From positions 28,721 through 92,720 of the forward strand of contig JAETOJ010000012.1 in assembly GCA_021768085.1 (NCBI GenBank): a stretch of 64,000 bases of DNA, read 5' to 3'. Positions 28,853 to 37,367 of this stretch are shown here, in pieces; the stretch's first letter is position 1; each line of letters opens with the position of its first letter. The stretch comes from Bacillota bacterium (GTDB lineage: Bacteria > Bacillota > Clostridia > Oscillospirales > Oscillospiraceae). The position numbers and the translations under genes were made by a program. The notes beneath the pieces are model-generated. The model was not told the DNA's origin. It did not search any database and saw only the letters and a list, made by a program, of their open reading frames with translations.

Positions 28853-28881
28853 ATTGTACGATAAACTCTCGAAGTTGTCAA
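28853..28881 (-). promoter_or_regulatory. Strong sigma-A promoter of the candidate RNA
   Basis: The minus strand has TTGACA, exactly 17 bases, TACAAT. Start expected near 28846. Confidence 0.8.
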
Positions 28882-28920
28882 CCCCTTTTTGTGAGATTTT
28901 TTAAATTTTTTGATTCCATC

Positions 28921-28966
28921 CACAAAGGGCGGGCTGGTGTACGCAGACAGCGCACGCCAGCCCGCC
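28921..28966 (-). terminator. Hairpin closing the phage-like cluster
   Basis: A 10-bp stem GGCGGGCTGG/CCAGCCCGCC directly after the last phage gene. The T-run is weak (CTTTG). Confidence 0.5.
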
Positions 28967-28973
28967 TCCAGCC

Positions 28974-29561
28974 TCACGGCCAGTCCAGATCGCCGTCGTT
29001 CTCGGTGGCGATGCCGTACCAGCTCAGCCCCGTGGCCTGGACGTCTCCCCAGGTGGGGTGCCGTTGAGCCGCCATGGCCCAGGTGTTGTACCAGAACACA
29101 TAGGTCACATCCACATGGCTGGGCAGTATGTCCTCAATAATGGCCCGCAGCTCCTGGAACCCCTCGGGTATGCCTGCCACGTCAGGGAAATACACCTTCA
29201 CATACCCCGGCTGATCCCCCTCCTCCGCCCGTGCGTTGAGGCCACAGCCCCGCAGGGTGTCATTGATGGCCGCGGGGGTGAAGCTGTCCCCGCCGATACG
29301 CAGCAGGGCCGCCAGCGCCGCTCGCCGCTGGGCCGGGGTACTGCACACCGGGCGGTAGGGCAGCAGCTCCTCCACCCGCTCCAACCCGAAGTTCTGGGCG
29401 GTGGCCAGGTTCATCTCCCGGGCCGTGTCCTCCAGCTCCTGCTCCATGTGGTCCAGCCGCTTGCCGTACGCCCCCAGCTCCCCCCGGTTCACCGTGCTCG
29501 CCCGCAGGTCGTAGACGCCCAGGGGCCGCAGCAGGGCCGCCAGATACTCCTCATGGATCAT
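28974..29561 (-). CDS. Baseplate protein XkdU/DUF2313-like
   Basis: 195 residues. Distal baseplate protein of contractile tails (gpI-like). The N-terminus MIHEEYLAALLRPLGVYDL and the central EELLPYRPV fit the family. The C-terminus GDVQATGLSWYGIATENDGDLDWP is tail-like. In PBSX a fibre gene (XkdV) follows; here the cluster simply ends. ATGA overlap with the baseplate J gene. Confidence 0.75.
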   Translation of the reverse strand: MIHEEYLAALLRPLGVYDLRASTVNRGELGAYGKRLDHMEQELEDTAREMNLATAQNFGLERVEELLPYRPVCSTPAQRRAALAALLRIGGDSFTPAAINDTLRGCGLNARAEEGDQPGYVKVYFPDVAGIPEGFQELRAIIEDILPSHVDVTYVFWYNTWAMAAQRHPTWGDVQATGLSWYGIATENDGDLDWP

Positions 29562-30655
29562 CCGCCCACCCCCTCCTGCGAGGCGTTAGAAGTCGCAGCC
29601 GCCCCACCGTTGGCAATGGTCACCGTCCCCAGCACCGGCAGAGTCACGCCGCTCAGCTCCAGATCCGCCGCCGGCTGGAGGATCTGACAATTCGCCACCC
29701 CATCCACGGCGAACACCAGGCTGGTGAGCTGGGCCCGGGGCAGGGGCCTGCCCAGCCGCTCCCCGTTGAACCAGGCAGCGAGGACCTCCCCCACCGCCTC
29801 CGACAGGTTGTCAAAGTCCTGGCCCTCCTCCGCCCACAGCTTCAGCGACAGGTTCACCGTCTCCACCGTGGGGGCGCTCACCTTCACGTCCACGGCGATC
29901 TCCCGCACCTGGTCGAAATAGCGCTGCATCTCCGTCAGCAACCCTTGGCTGGGGGCCCCTCCCCGGGCGGCGGGGACGATGTCCACCGTCCCCACCCCCC
30001 GGTTCTTGGGCAGCACCGTCACCGCCGCCACCTCGGGGAAGGACATGGCCGCCTGCCGGTAAAAGGCGCTGTTGGCCCCGTTGGCCAGCCGCCGGTAGGT
30101 GGCCAGCACCCGCTCCCGTAGGGATTCGTCCCCCTCCTGATCCAACCCGCTGGTGAAGGGCTCCGGGTTGGCGCAGGCCACAATCCGCACCGGCGGCAGA
30201 GACATATACACAATAGTGCCCGCCCCCACGTTGCCCGCTGTCCCGGCCTCCACGGCCTCCACGGGCGCCTGAGCGTACAACGCCCCCGGCGCCACCGCCG
30301 CCGCCTGGGTGGTGACGAACCGCACGCCGCCGGCGGTCATGCACACCGTCCCCACCGGTATCTCCACCTCTGTCTCTTGGACCTCGTCCACATAGAAACG
30401 AATCGTGCCCTCGGCCTTGGCCGCCTGCCGGCGGGTAACGCCCCGAATCTGGGCGTGCTTGTCCAGATCCTCCCCCTGGGCGGTCTGGGGGAAGCACTGC
30501 CGCCGCGTCCACTCCCCCTGGACGTACAGGGCGTAAATCTGGGCCGCCACCGCGTAGAACCGCACCGCCAGCTCGCTGCTGGCCCCGGCGGTCTTCCCCG
30601 TCCTGGTCTGGAACTCCGCCGCCAGCCCCGCGTAGATCTCCTCTAATGTGATCAA
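29558..30655 (-). CDS. Baseplate J-like protein (XkdT)
   Basis: 365 residues, start MITLEEIYAGLAAEF. Wedge protein of the contractile-tail baseplate. Conserved features are RGVTRRQAAKAEGTIRF, IPVGTVCMTAGGVRFVTTQAA and a C-terminal KLWAEEGQDFDNL region. Length agrees with XkdT (about 350). Confidence 0.88.
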   Translation of the reverse strand: MITLEEIYAGLAAEFQTRTGKTAGASSELAVRFYAVAAQIYALYVQGEWTRRQCFPQTAQGEDLDKHAQIRGVTRRQAAKAEGTIRFYVDEVQETEVEIPVGTVCMTAGGVRFVTTQAAAVAPGALYAQAPVEAVEAGTAGNVGAGTIVYMSLPPVRIVACANPEPFTSGLDQEGDESLRERVLATYRRLANGANSAFYRQAAMSFPEVAAVTVLPKNRGVGTVDIVPAARGGAPSQGLLTEMQRYFDQVREIAVDVKVSAPTVETVNLSLKLWAEEGQDFDNLSEAVGEVLAAWFNGERLGRPLPRAQLTSLVFAVDGVANCQILQPAADLELSGVTLPVLGTVTIANGGAAATSNASQEGVGG

Positions 30656-30659
30656 ATGC

Positions 30660-31010
30660 TCATCCCTCCAGCCTGACTTCCACCGGCAGAGCCGTCCCCC
30701 GCCACAACAGCTCCACCGTCACCAGCAGGCCGTCCCCGTCCCGGCGCACCGCTGCACCGGTGACCTGGACGCCCCCCATATCCTCCAGCGCCTCCACAGC
30801 GTATTGCAGGGCAAGGCCGTTCCACTCCGAGGGCCGCTCCCGGCGCAGCAGGTGCATCCGGCTGCCCAGCCCCGGCAAAAAGGGGAAGCTCCCCCGCCGC
30901 GCCGTCAGCCGGAACAGGGCCTCTCCCAGCAGCTCGTCCCCGTCCCGGGCCACGGCCACGCCGCCCTTCCCGTCAGGGGCATAGTCCCGGTCGATCAGTT
31001 TTAGGCTCAT
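30660..31010 (-). CDS. gp25/XkdS-like baseplate lysozyme-fold protein
   Basis: 116 residues. gpW/gp25-like wedge protein; SFPFLPGLGSRMHLLRRERPSEWNG matches the family's core. ATGA overlap with the spike gene. Confidence 0.78.
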   Translation of the reverse strand: MSLKLIDRDYAPDGKGGVAVARDGDELLGEALFRLTARRGSFPFLPGLGSRMHLLRRERPSEWNGLALQYAVEALEDMGGVQVTGAAVRRDGDGLLVTVELLWRGTALPVEVRLEG

Positions 31011-31432
31011 GTCCCGCCTCCTCCCAGCAGTCCGGCCACAATCCGGGCGATGTACTCCGGCAGGGGCACCCCGTTCACAAAAACGTCCCCCTGAAGATCC
31101 ACCCCGCCGCCGCCCACCGTCATCGTTCCCTCCGACTGTATGGACACGCTCTGTCCGCTCAGCTCTACGGACTTGGCCCCGATGCTCACGGAATCCGGCG
31201 TGCCGCCCCCCTGCCGCACACCCACCACGCAGGGGATCTCCCCCCGGCCCTGGATCACCAGCGCCCGCTGCCCCGCCTGGGGCGTCCAGTGGTAGCCGCC
31301 GGGGGCGTACACCTCCAGCCCCCGCCGCTCCCGATCCAGCAGCACCGCCGTCTCGCCGCCGCTCATGGTGACGATGCCGGTCTGGCCCTCACCGAAGTCG
31401 GCGGGGCGCTTCTGCTGTCCGCTCAGCCACAT
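31007..31432 (-). CDS. Baseplate spike protein (gpV/gp45-like)
   Basis: 141 residues. OB-fold N-terminal part (GIVTMSGGETAVLLDRE) followed by a repetitive beta segment (VSIGAKSVELSGQSVSIQSEGTMTVGG) expected to form the trimeric membrane-piercing needle. The ATG at 31432 is preceded by AAGGAGG. Confidence 0.75.
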   Translation of the reverse strand: MWLSGQQKRPADFGEGQTGIVTMSGGETAVLLDRERRGLEVYAPGGYHWTPQAGQRALVIQGRGEIPCVVGVRQGGGTPDSVSIGAKSVELSGQSVSIQSEGTMTVGGGGVDLQGDVFVNGVPLPEYIARIVAGLLGGGGT

Positions 31433-31459
31433 TGAAAAAACCTCCTTATTTTTCCCCCT

Positions 31460-31720
31460 TCCCCCACGGGGGACGCGCCTCCGGCGGGGGTTACTTTCTC
31501 TCACACGAGAGAAAGTAACCAAAGAGCGCGCATAGGGGGTTCCCCCCTATGTACCCCCCTCTCCCTTGGAGAACAGATCTCAAGATTTCCGGCGCACAGG
31601 GTCTGGACTGATTTGCTCCCCATTGGTGCTGCCGCTTATGTGCGGTTTCAGCCCCAGGCGCTTCCCACGGTCAGCGCCTAAATGGTACGCCGGACGCTCC
31701 GGGGCGGTGAAGGGCCCACC
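31460..31720 (+). repeat. R1 element, copy c (subtype 1), inside the phage-like cluster
   Basis: Palindrome 31490-31519 (13-bp arms GTTACTTTCTCTC), flank CAAAGAGCGCG, short stem CATAGGGGG/CCCCCTATG, then a tail with CGGCGCACAGGGTCTGGACTG. The tail is shared with copies d and h. It lies antisense in the only sizeable gap between the hub and spike genes and fills it completely. Confidence 0.85.
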
Positions 31721-31724
31721 TCCC

Positions 31725-32678
31725 TCAAATCATCGCGTCCGTTTCCCCCAGTGCCAGGGTGGTGCTGAGCCCGTCCGCCCCGCAGCTCACCTCGACCTGG
31801 GCCGCCCGGTAGCGTCCATTGGCCCCAAAGCCCTCCAGCTCCACGTCCACCAGCTCCCCCGGCCAGGCCAGGAAGCCCCCCGCCGCCGTGAGCCGCAGGC
31901 GCACCCGCTCCCGCCGCGCCGCCCGGAGCTGGTAGTCCGCCGTATAGCGCATGGCGGTGGTGCCTGTGGTGTTGGGCACCGTGATCACCCTGCGGGCGCA
32001 GCCCCCCTGGGCCAGGAAGGCCGGATCGGACACCCACTGGGTGCCCCAGGTGGTGCGCCGCCGCACCGCCACCCGGCTGAGCACCCCGTGCCGATCCTCC
32101 CGGTACTCCCAGCCCGTGATCCTGTCCTTTCCGCCGATCTGAGCCGCCAGCCTGTCCCCATAGGGATCCAGCACCAGCCGCCCCTGCCGGTCAAATCGGG
32201 GTGTCACCCCGCCGTAGTAGCAGGCGAACCGCCGCACCACGCTCCACTCGCTCTCCCCGCTGCCCACGGTGAAGCCCGCCACCGGGGACAGTCCGCCGCC
32301 CCCCAGGGCCTCCACCCCGTAGGGCGCCACGTGGTTGGCGATGAGATCCGCCCGGGTGCACCGCTGGTACTCCGCCGGCATGGCCTCGTTGTCCAGCAGC
32401 AGCGCCGCCATCCCCCGGCCCTCCAGCTCCAGGCGCAACCCGTCCCCGCCGCACACCACGGCGAACTCGTCCACCACCCCGGTGAACACCCGCTCCCCGT
32501 CCCACTCGGCGAAGAACCGGCAGGCGCCGGACAGCAGCTTTTCCTGCCCCTTGTCCCACAGGCATCGCAGGGAAAAGCTGTCGCAGGGCGTATCCGTCCC
32601 ATAGCGGAACGTCCACCCCACCGCCGTGGGCAGCTTCCACTCCTGCCCGTCTCCCAGCCTCACCCAGCACTCCATCAT
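31725..32678 (-). CDS. Baseplate hub protein (XkdQ-like)
   Basis: 317 residues, start MMECWVRLGDGQEW, ATGA overlap with the LysM gene. gp27/gpD-like hub fold (FSLRCLWDKGQEKLL, FAEWDGERVFTGVVDEF, LIANHVAPYGVEALG). Links tail tube to spike. Confidence 0.82.
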   Translation of the reverse strand: MMECWVRLGDGQEWKLPTAVGWTFRYGTDTPCDSFSLRCLWDKGQEKLLSGACRFFAEWDGERVFTGVVDEFAVVCGGDGLRLELEGRGMAALLLDNEAMPAEYQRCTRADLIANHVAPYGVEALGGGGLSPVAGFTVGSGESEWSVVRRFACYYGGVTPRFDRQGRLVLDPYGDRLAAQIGGKDRITGWEYREDRHGVLSRVAVRRRTTWGTQWVSDPAFLAQGGCARRVITVPNTTGTTAMRYTADYQLRAARRERVRLRLTAAGGFLAWPGELVDVELEGFGANGRYRAAQVEVSCGADGLSTTLALGETDAMI

Positions 32679-33253
32679 GAAATTCTCACCCTCTGTCCCG
32701 GATAGATCAGGTTGGGGTTCCGGATGTCCGGGTTCAGGGCGATGATCCGATCCAGCGCCACCCCGTACTGACCGGCGATCCCCCACAGGGTGTCCCCCCG
32801 GATCACCGTGTGCCACCGCGCCCCCTGACCTGTGTCCGCCGTCCCAGTCTCCGACCCCGGTTCGGCCGTAGTCCGGCGCTCCAGCTCCCCAGTGTTCCCA
32901 TCGGTCATAACCTCCCAGAACTCAAAGGAGTAGGCCACATAGTCCCGCCGGGGCTCCTGCCGCAGCTCCAGCCCCGCGAACCAGGCCGTGGTGGTCATCC
33001 ACACCGGATGGGCCAGCACCCCCGGCGTCTCCTCATAGAACACGGTGGCCAGCTGCTTAAACGTGTCGTAGGCCCCCTCACCCACGAACTCCCCCTCCCC
33101 CCGGAGCACCCGGCGCGTCTGCCCCAGGCTCTGCAAATAGTGCCGCCCAAAGGGGATCTTGTGCACCGCGATCTTCCGCTCATAGGTGATGGAGTACACC
33201 CGGGGATTGTGGGGCCACACAAAATTTTTGAACCGCATGGGAGAAAGAATCAT
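32675..33253 (-). CDS. LysM tail protein (XkdP-like)
   Basis: 192 residues. The N-terminal XkdP/DNA-circulation-like domain (RKIAVHKIPFGRHYLQSLG) is joined to a C-terminal LysM repeat (HTVIRGDTLWGIAGQYGVALDRIIALNPDI) that binds peptidoglycan or the hub. The ATG at 33253 follows GGGGAGG. Confidence 0.82.
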   Translation of the reverse strand: MILSPMRFKNFVWPHNPRVYSITYERKIAVHKIPFGRHYLQSLGQTRRVLRGEGEFVGEGAYDTFKQLATVFYEETPGVLAHPVWMTTTAWFAGLELRQEPRRDYVAYSFEFWEVMTDGNTGELERRTTAEPGSETGTADTGQGARWHTVIRGDTLWGIAGQYGVALDRIIALNPDIRNPNLIYPGQRVRIS

Positions 33254-33319
33254 CCCGCATCCTCCCCTCTTGTCACGCTCCGAAGCGGCCAAGGCGTTCA
33301 GCCGCTTTTCCACGTCTCC

Positions 33320-33919
33320 TCAGAAAATGCTCATTCCACCGTCATACCGTCTGCTGTCCCGCCGCACAGCCCGATCCAGCTCCTCCACCGTCAGCGGCGG
33401 CGCTCCCCCGGCCTCCCGTTCCAGCATCGTCCGGGACGTCCCCGACCGGGCCAGGGCGGGGGCAGGGGCCCGCGCCCCTTCCGCCGCACCCCGGTACAGC
33501 TCCGCCAGCGCGGCGGATCCCTTCCTGTCCGGCTTCAGCGCCGCCCCCCGCGCCCTCTCTCCCGCCGCTTCCACTCCAGCCTCCAGGTATCCGCCCGTTT
33601 CCCCAGCCGGTCCTTCAATCCTCCGGGTCCACTCCGGCCGTCCCGTCTCTGGCACAGCCTCCGCCGTCCACTTCGCCCAGTCCGTCCCGTCTGTCCTCAC
33701 TCCGGCCCAGTCCGTCCCCTCCGAACCATCCTGACCGGCGGCCCGCATCCGCTCCGGCGGCCTCTCCGGAGCCGTCTCCCCGTCCGGCTCCTCCTCCGTT
33801 TCATTCCGACCGGGCGGCGCCGGGAGGCGTACCTCCGCCGTCCCATCCAGGGCGAGCCGCTCCTCGTCCTCCGCTTCTTCTCCGTCCTCGCCCAACATCA
33901 ACTCAATCCAGTCCGTCAC
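33320..33919 (-). CDS. Low-complexity protein at the tape-measure position
   Basis: 199 residues, rich in Glu, Gly, Ala, Arg and Pro, without hydrophobic helices. N-terminus MTDWIELMLGEDGEEAEDEE, C-terminus LDRAVRRDSRRYDGGMSIF. It lies exactly where contractile phages place the tape-measure gene (after the chaperone, before the LysM protein), but it is far shorter than the usual 500-1500 residues. It could be a degenerate or miniature tape measure, or an unrelated structural protein. Confidence 0.65.
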   Translation of the reverse strand: MTDWIELMLGEDGEEAEDEERLALDGTAEVRLPAPPGRNETEEEPDGETAPERPPERMRAAGQDGSEGTDWAGVRTDGTDWAKWTAEAVPETGRPEWTRRIEGPAGETGGYLEAGVEAAGERARGAALKPDRKGSAALAELYRGAAEGARAPAPALARSGTSRTMLEREAGGAPPLTVEELDRAVRRDSRRYDGGMSIF

Positions 33920-34254
33920 GGCTCCCCGCCCCCTCTCTGTAGGGGAGGGGCTTGCCCCTCCCGCCGCAAAGTCCGGCCTTCTTTCAACTCCTCATACCGT
34001 TTCCAGTCAAACCCCTGGTTGACCGCCCACTCCCCCCGGGGCGCGCCGCACACCGGGCAGGGCTCCGCCTCCGCCCGCTCCCGGCAGGCGGGGCACAGCC
34101 GGCCCAGCTCCTCCTCCCGGTCAATCGCCAGGTTGAGGGCGCACCACAGGAAGTCCCGGTCGGTCATCCGTTTCGCCCGTTCCTCCGTGGGCAGAGCGCC
34201 GAACAGCCGGAGCACGCGCCACTGAAGGCGCTCATAAGGCGCGTGCTCCAGCCT
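33916..34254 (-). CDS. Tail assembly chaperone T part, expressed by -1 frameshift
   Basis: About 112 residues in the -1 frame relative to the G protein, open from the slippery site at 34254-34260 to the stop at 33916. It starts after the shift with RLEHAPYERLQWRVLRLFG and contains CPACRERAEAEPCPVCGAP, a zinc-ribbon-like pair of CxxC. No good independent ribosome-binding site is present. The last residues come from a REP-like hairpin. Confidence 0.75.
   Translation of the reverse strand, partial: RLEHAPYERLQWRVLRLFGALPTEERAKRMTDRDFLWCALNLAIDREEELGRLCPACRERAEAEPCPVCGAPRGEWAVNQGFDWKRYEELKEGRTLRREGQAPPLQRGGGEP
33939..33965 (+). repeat. REP-like hairpin
   Basis: GTAG followed by the palindrome GGGAGGGGCTTGCCCCTCCC. 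It forms the 3' end of the chaperone T frame. Confidence 0.5.
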
Positions 34255-34583
34255 TTTTTTCGCCGCTGGATCTCCTCCTCCCCGTCCAGGGGGGAGGGGT
34301 TGGCCTCCCGGTTAAACGCCCCCCAGGCGTCCGCCAGCCGCACGATCTCCTCCACCCGCAGCCCGTCCAGCACGGCCCGCCCGCTGTCAAACACGGGCCG
34401 TCCCTTCCGCTCCAGCGCCCGGGCGATCAGGCAGGCGTTGCGGCATAGGGCCCGCCCGCCCCCGACCCCGGCCAGGGCGTCCCCCTCCCGGCGGGCGTCC
34501 AGCACCTCCCGGGCGGACAGCAGCCGCAGCTCCCCTTCGGGAACCTTCACCCGCTCCTGTCCCATCCACACCGGCCCGCCCAT
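34164..34583 (-). CDS. Tail assembly chaperone G
   Basis: 139 residues. It begins MGGPVWMGQERVKVPEGELRLLSAREVL, directly after the tube gene. Equivalent of lambda gpG or PBSX XkdN; it coats the tape measure during tail assembly. Contains the slippery run at codons 109-111. The residues after the slip in frame 0 (GWSTRLMSAFSGACSGC) look like a non-domain tail. Confidence 0.75.
   Translation of the reverse strand: MGGPVWMGQERVKVPEGELRLLSAREVLDARREGDALAGVGGGRALCRNACLIARALERKGRPVFDSGRAVLDGLRVEEIVRLADAWGAFNREANPSPLDGEEEIQRRKKGWSTRLMSAFSGACSGCSALCPRRNGRNG
34254..34260 (-). promoter_or_regulatory. Programmed -1 frameshift site A AAA AAA G
   Basis: Frame 0 reads CGA AAA AAA GGC. Slipping back one base gives AGG CTG GAG and enters the open T frame. 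This is the conserved G/G-T device of tailed phages. Confidence 0.75.
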
Positions 34584-34994
34584 TTAAGCCGCCGTCTCCA
34601 TCCGGCGGCCGGCCACCAGGGTGAGCTTCTCCACCACAGTTTTGCCCAGCTGGGCGTCCTCCTCGATGCCGCTCCACTGGCAGTCGGAGTAGATCACCTT
34701 CCGATCCGGCTTGCAGATCACCAGGGAAAAGTTCTTCAGCTCATAGAAATTCAGCCCGTCCGCCAGCGCCTGATCGGTGGCGTACAGCCGGGTGAGCTGG
34801 ATCACATAGTTCTGGGGCCCCTGCACCGTAGCCACCGGCTCGTCCTCGCCGAAGGCCTCCACCGTCATGGACGTGCGGCTGGCCTTGCAGGAATAGCCCT
34901 GCACCACCGCCACCTTCTGCCCGTCCACCTCCAGCCAGATATCGCTGCTGGTGGGGAAGCCCGCAGCCCGCAGCCCCGTGTTAAACCCTGCCAT
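34584..34994 (-). CDS. Tail tube protein (XkdM-like)
   Basis: 136 residues, MAGFNTGLRAAGFPTSSDIWLEVDGQ. Beta-sandwich inner-tube protein of contractile tails. Length is typical (about 140). Lies between sheath and chaperone, as expected. Confidence 0.85.
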   Translation of the reverse strand: MAGFNTGLRAAGFPTSSDIWLEVDGQKVAVVQGYSCKASRTSMTVEAFGEDEPVATVQGPQNYVIQLTRLYATDQALADGLNFYELKNFSLVICKPDRKVIYSDCQWSGIEEDAQLGKTVVEKLTLVAGRRMETAA

Positions 34995-34997
34995 TCA

Positions 34998-35144
34998 AAC
35001 CCCTCCTATTGTATTCACGCTCCGCAGCCGGCTGACCGCTCGGTCGCTTTCGCTGCGACTCGGGCAAAACCCGCCTCCGCTTTGCGGCGGCTGGGCTTTT
35101 GCCCTCGCTTCGCTCCAAGCTCCCTCGCAGCCGCCTGCTCCGCG
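34998..35144 (-). other. Gap with long inverted repeats between sheath and tube genes
   Basis: Contains GGGCAAAA/TTTTGCCC enclosing a GC-rich stem, and outer partial pairs (CGCAGCCG/CGGCTG). It may balance sheath and tube expression by transcript processing. Confidence 0.45.
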
Positions 35145-36179
35145 CTATACGGTAATATGGGCGCTCAGCCACACCTGGTTGAGCCCGTGGGCCACCGTAA
35201 AGGCGAACTCCACCAAACACACCGTGGGGTCGTCCTCCAGCGCCGTCACCGTCACGTCCTCGTACCCATCGATGATCTCCCGGGCCACCCGCTTTTCCAG
35301 CTCCATCACTGTCTGGGAACGGATGGCCCCCCGGGTCTGGGGGGTGTTCTTGGCCCTGCTGAACCGGGCGCGCAGGGCGTTTCGCAGCCCCGGGATCACC
35401 TCGTCCACCACCAGGATGGTGGTCAGCTCCCGCCAGGACGTGTCTGCCGCGCCGCCGGTGGTGGTACGGGTGGTCACCCCCCGTACCACGTAGCAGGAGC
35501 CCGCCAGCATCTCCAGCGCCGTCACGCCCCCCTGCACCAGCGCGTCGATCTCGCCGTCGTCATAGTTGCACTCCAGCCCGTCCAGCCCGTAGAGCTCCGC
35601 GCCCCCCAGGGGCAGGGCCGGGTCGCCGTTGCCAGCGATGGCCCCGGCCACGGCGGCGGCGCAGGCCGCCCCGCCGGAGCCGTCCCCCATGCCGGGGGCC
35701 ACCAGCACCACCCGCTCGCAGTTGAGGCCCGCGGCCCGGGTGGTGAGCTGCTCCACCGTCTCCCCGGCCCCGCCGCCCACCACGGCGATGCGTTCCTTCC
35801 GGGCGATGGAACACTCCGTCACCATGGCTTTCACCTTTTGCTGGACGGACAGCACCGTGCTGTCGCACACCACCACGTCCACGTCCTCCAATTTGCCCAC
35901 GGCCTCGATGGCCTCGGTGTAGTCCGTCCCCGCCGCCGCGCCGTACACCGTCCCCGCGCCGTTGCGGAGGGCCAGCCGCGCCAGCCGGCTCAGGGCGCAG
36001 TCGCCCACATCCGCCGCCGCCCGGCTGTAGCTGGTCCACTGGAAGCACTTCCCCTCGTTGGCCGCCCCCGCGGCGGCGATCACCGCCACCTTGCCGCCGC
36101 CGGCGTTGGCCGCCGTTAGCCCGGACGTCTCATAGGAGGAATACACTCCCGGCCGCTCGTGCTTTGTCCCCGCGCTCAT
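35145..36179 (-). CDS. Tail sheath protein
   Basis: 344 residues, shorter than most sheaths. N-terminus ERPGVYSSYETSGLT (handshake strand), C-terminal core ELTTILVVDEVIPGLRNALRARFSRAKNT. Its presence defines the particle as contractile. ATGA overlap with the upstream gene. Confidence 0.88.
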   Translation of the reverse strand: MSAGTKHERPGVYSSYETSGLTAANAGGGKVAVIAAAGAANEGKCFQWTSYSRAAADVGDCALSRLARLALRNGAGTVYGAAAGTDYTEAIEAVGKLEDVDVVVCDSTVLSVQQKVKAMVTECSIARKERIAVVGGGAGETVEQLTTRAAGLNCERVVLVAPGMGDGSGGAACAAAVAGAIAGNGDPALPLGGAELYGLDGLECNYDDGEIDALVQGGVTALEMLAGSCYVVRGVTTRTTTGGAADTSWRELTTILVVDEVIPGLRNALRARFSRAKNTPQTRGAIRSQTVMELEKRVAREIIDGYEDVTVTALEDDPTVCLVEFAFTVAHGLNQVWLSAHITV

Positions 36180-36676
36180 CTCATCGTCCCCCTCACTTCA
36201 AAGTCTGTCAGCGTCCCGGCCTCCTCGTCTGTCCGGGCCGTCAGCCACGCCCCGCACCGGCAGCGCACTGCCAGCCGGTACAGTCCGTCCCGCTCCAAAA
36301 ACTCCGTCTCACCCGCTGTCAGCTCCGCCACGGGCAGCCCCGCCGCCCCCCGAAACAGCAGCTCCTCCGCCGCCCGCTCCGCGGCCTCCCGGCATACGGG
36401 GGCGCCCCCGTCCCTGGGGGCGAACACGTCCAGGCGCAGCGTCAGCTCCACCGCCCGTCCGTACACCTCCCGGCGTCCGCCGTCCTGGGTCTCCTCGGCG
36501 CCCAGATAGTCCTGGAACCCGCCCGGGCCGCAGGCCGCCCCGGCCAGCGCCACCGCTGCCACCGGCCCCCGCACCCGAGCCGCCCGCTCCGGCCCCATGG
36601 CCTCCACGGTTTCCAGCCCCGCGGAGCGCAGCTGCTCCGCCACCAACCTCCGCCAACGTCCCAGCGCCCCGGTCAA
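36176..36676 (-). CDS. Tail completion / minor structural protein
   Basis: 166 residues. The TTG start overlaps the preceding stop (TTGA), with GGAGGACAGG upstream. C-terminus has ERDGLYRLAVRCRCGAWLTARTD. Position before the sheath suggests a tail-terminator role; family not recognised with certainty. Confidence 0.6.
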   Translation of the reverse strand: MTGALGRWRRLVAEQLRSAGLETVEAMGPERAARVRGPVAAVALAGAACGPGGFQDYLGAEETQDGGRREVYGRAVELTLRLDVFAPRDGGAPVCREAAERAAEELLFRGAAGLPVAELTAGETEFLERDGLYRLAVRCRCGAWLTARTDEEAGTLTDFEVRGTMR

Positions 36677-37008
36677 GCCCTGTCCTCCGGGCAGGGTCGC
36701 AGGGCCAGCCACAGGTGGGTTACCTGGCCTGCCACCCAGACGGGTCGCACAGTCATCACCTCATACCGGCCTCCGCCCCACTCCAGCCACCCCCCGGGCC
36801 CCAGCTTGTCCAGTGGCATCCCCGGTTCCGCCAGCCCCAGGAACCGGTCCTGGGAGAAGCTGCCCAGCGCTCCGCCGGTATACTGCCAGTCCGCCTTTGT
36901 CATAGGCTGCACGATGGCCATACCCCGGCCGGCCTCGCCGCCGTCCTCCCGGCGGCACACCAGCTCCTGTCCGTAGGTTCTGATCACCCAATCGAACGCC
37001 TCGATCAA
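36673..37008 (-). CDS. Head-tail joining / minor structural protein
   Basis: 111 residues with TTG start in a TTGA overlap (LIEAFDWVIRTYGQELV). LKADWQYTGG-like central region and a beta-rich C-terminus (GGRYEVMTVRPVWVAGQV) fit small connector proteins. Function assigned by position. Confidence 0.6.
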   Translation of the reverse strand: MIEAFDWVIRTYGQELVCRREDGGEAGRGMAIVQPMTKADWQYTGGALGSFSQDRFLGLAEPGMPLDKLGPGGWLEWGGGRYEVMTVRPVWVAGQVTHLWLALRPCPEDRA

Positions 37009-37355
37009 CCGCTCACCCCCCGAAACACAAACCCGTCGTTCTTCAGGAAGGGGGCCATCAGCTCCATAGCCCGCTCCGACAGCTTCCCAACCTCGCCGCG
37101 CCCCTCCCGACGGACGGAGATATCCCCGGCGGACAGCGCCGTGATCCCGTCCATCCCCTGGCACTGGCTCAGCCAGTCCATCACCAGCCATGCCGCCGCC
37201 ACCGGGTAGATCCTCCCGCAGTCCTCCGGCCGCATCCCGTCCTTCAGCCGCCGATCCAGCACCCCGCAGGCGCTCTTACACAGGGTGCACAACACCGCCT
37301 CGTCCGTCCCTGGCCCCTGCAGTGCCTGCACCAGCTCCAGCACTTTCTCCGTCAT
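37005..37355 (-). CDS. Head-tail connector (adaptor) protein
   Basis: 116 residues, mostly helical (MTEKVLELVQALQGPGTDEAVLCTLC), like YqbG/gp6-type adaptors that dock on the portal. Function assigned by position and length. Confidence 0.6.
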   Translation of the reverse strand: MTEKVLELVQALQGPGTDEAVLCTLCKSACGVLDRRLKDGMRPEDCGRIYPVAAAWLVMDWLSQCQGMDGITALSAGDISVRREGRGEVGKLSERAMELMAPFLKNDGFVFRGVSG

Positions 37356-37367
37356 CCGCTCACGCTC

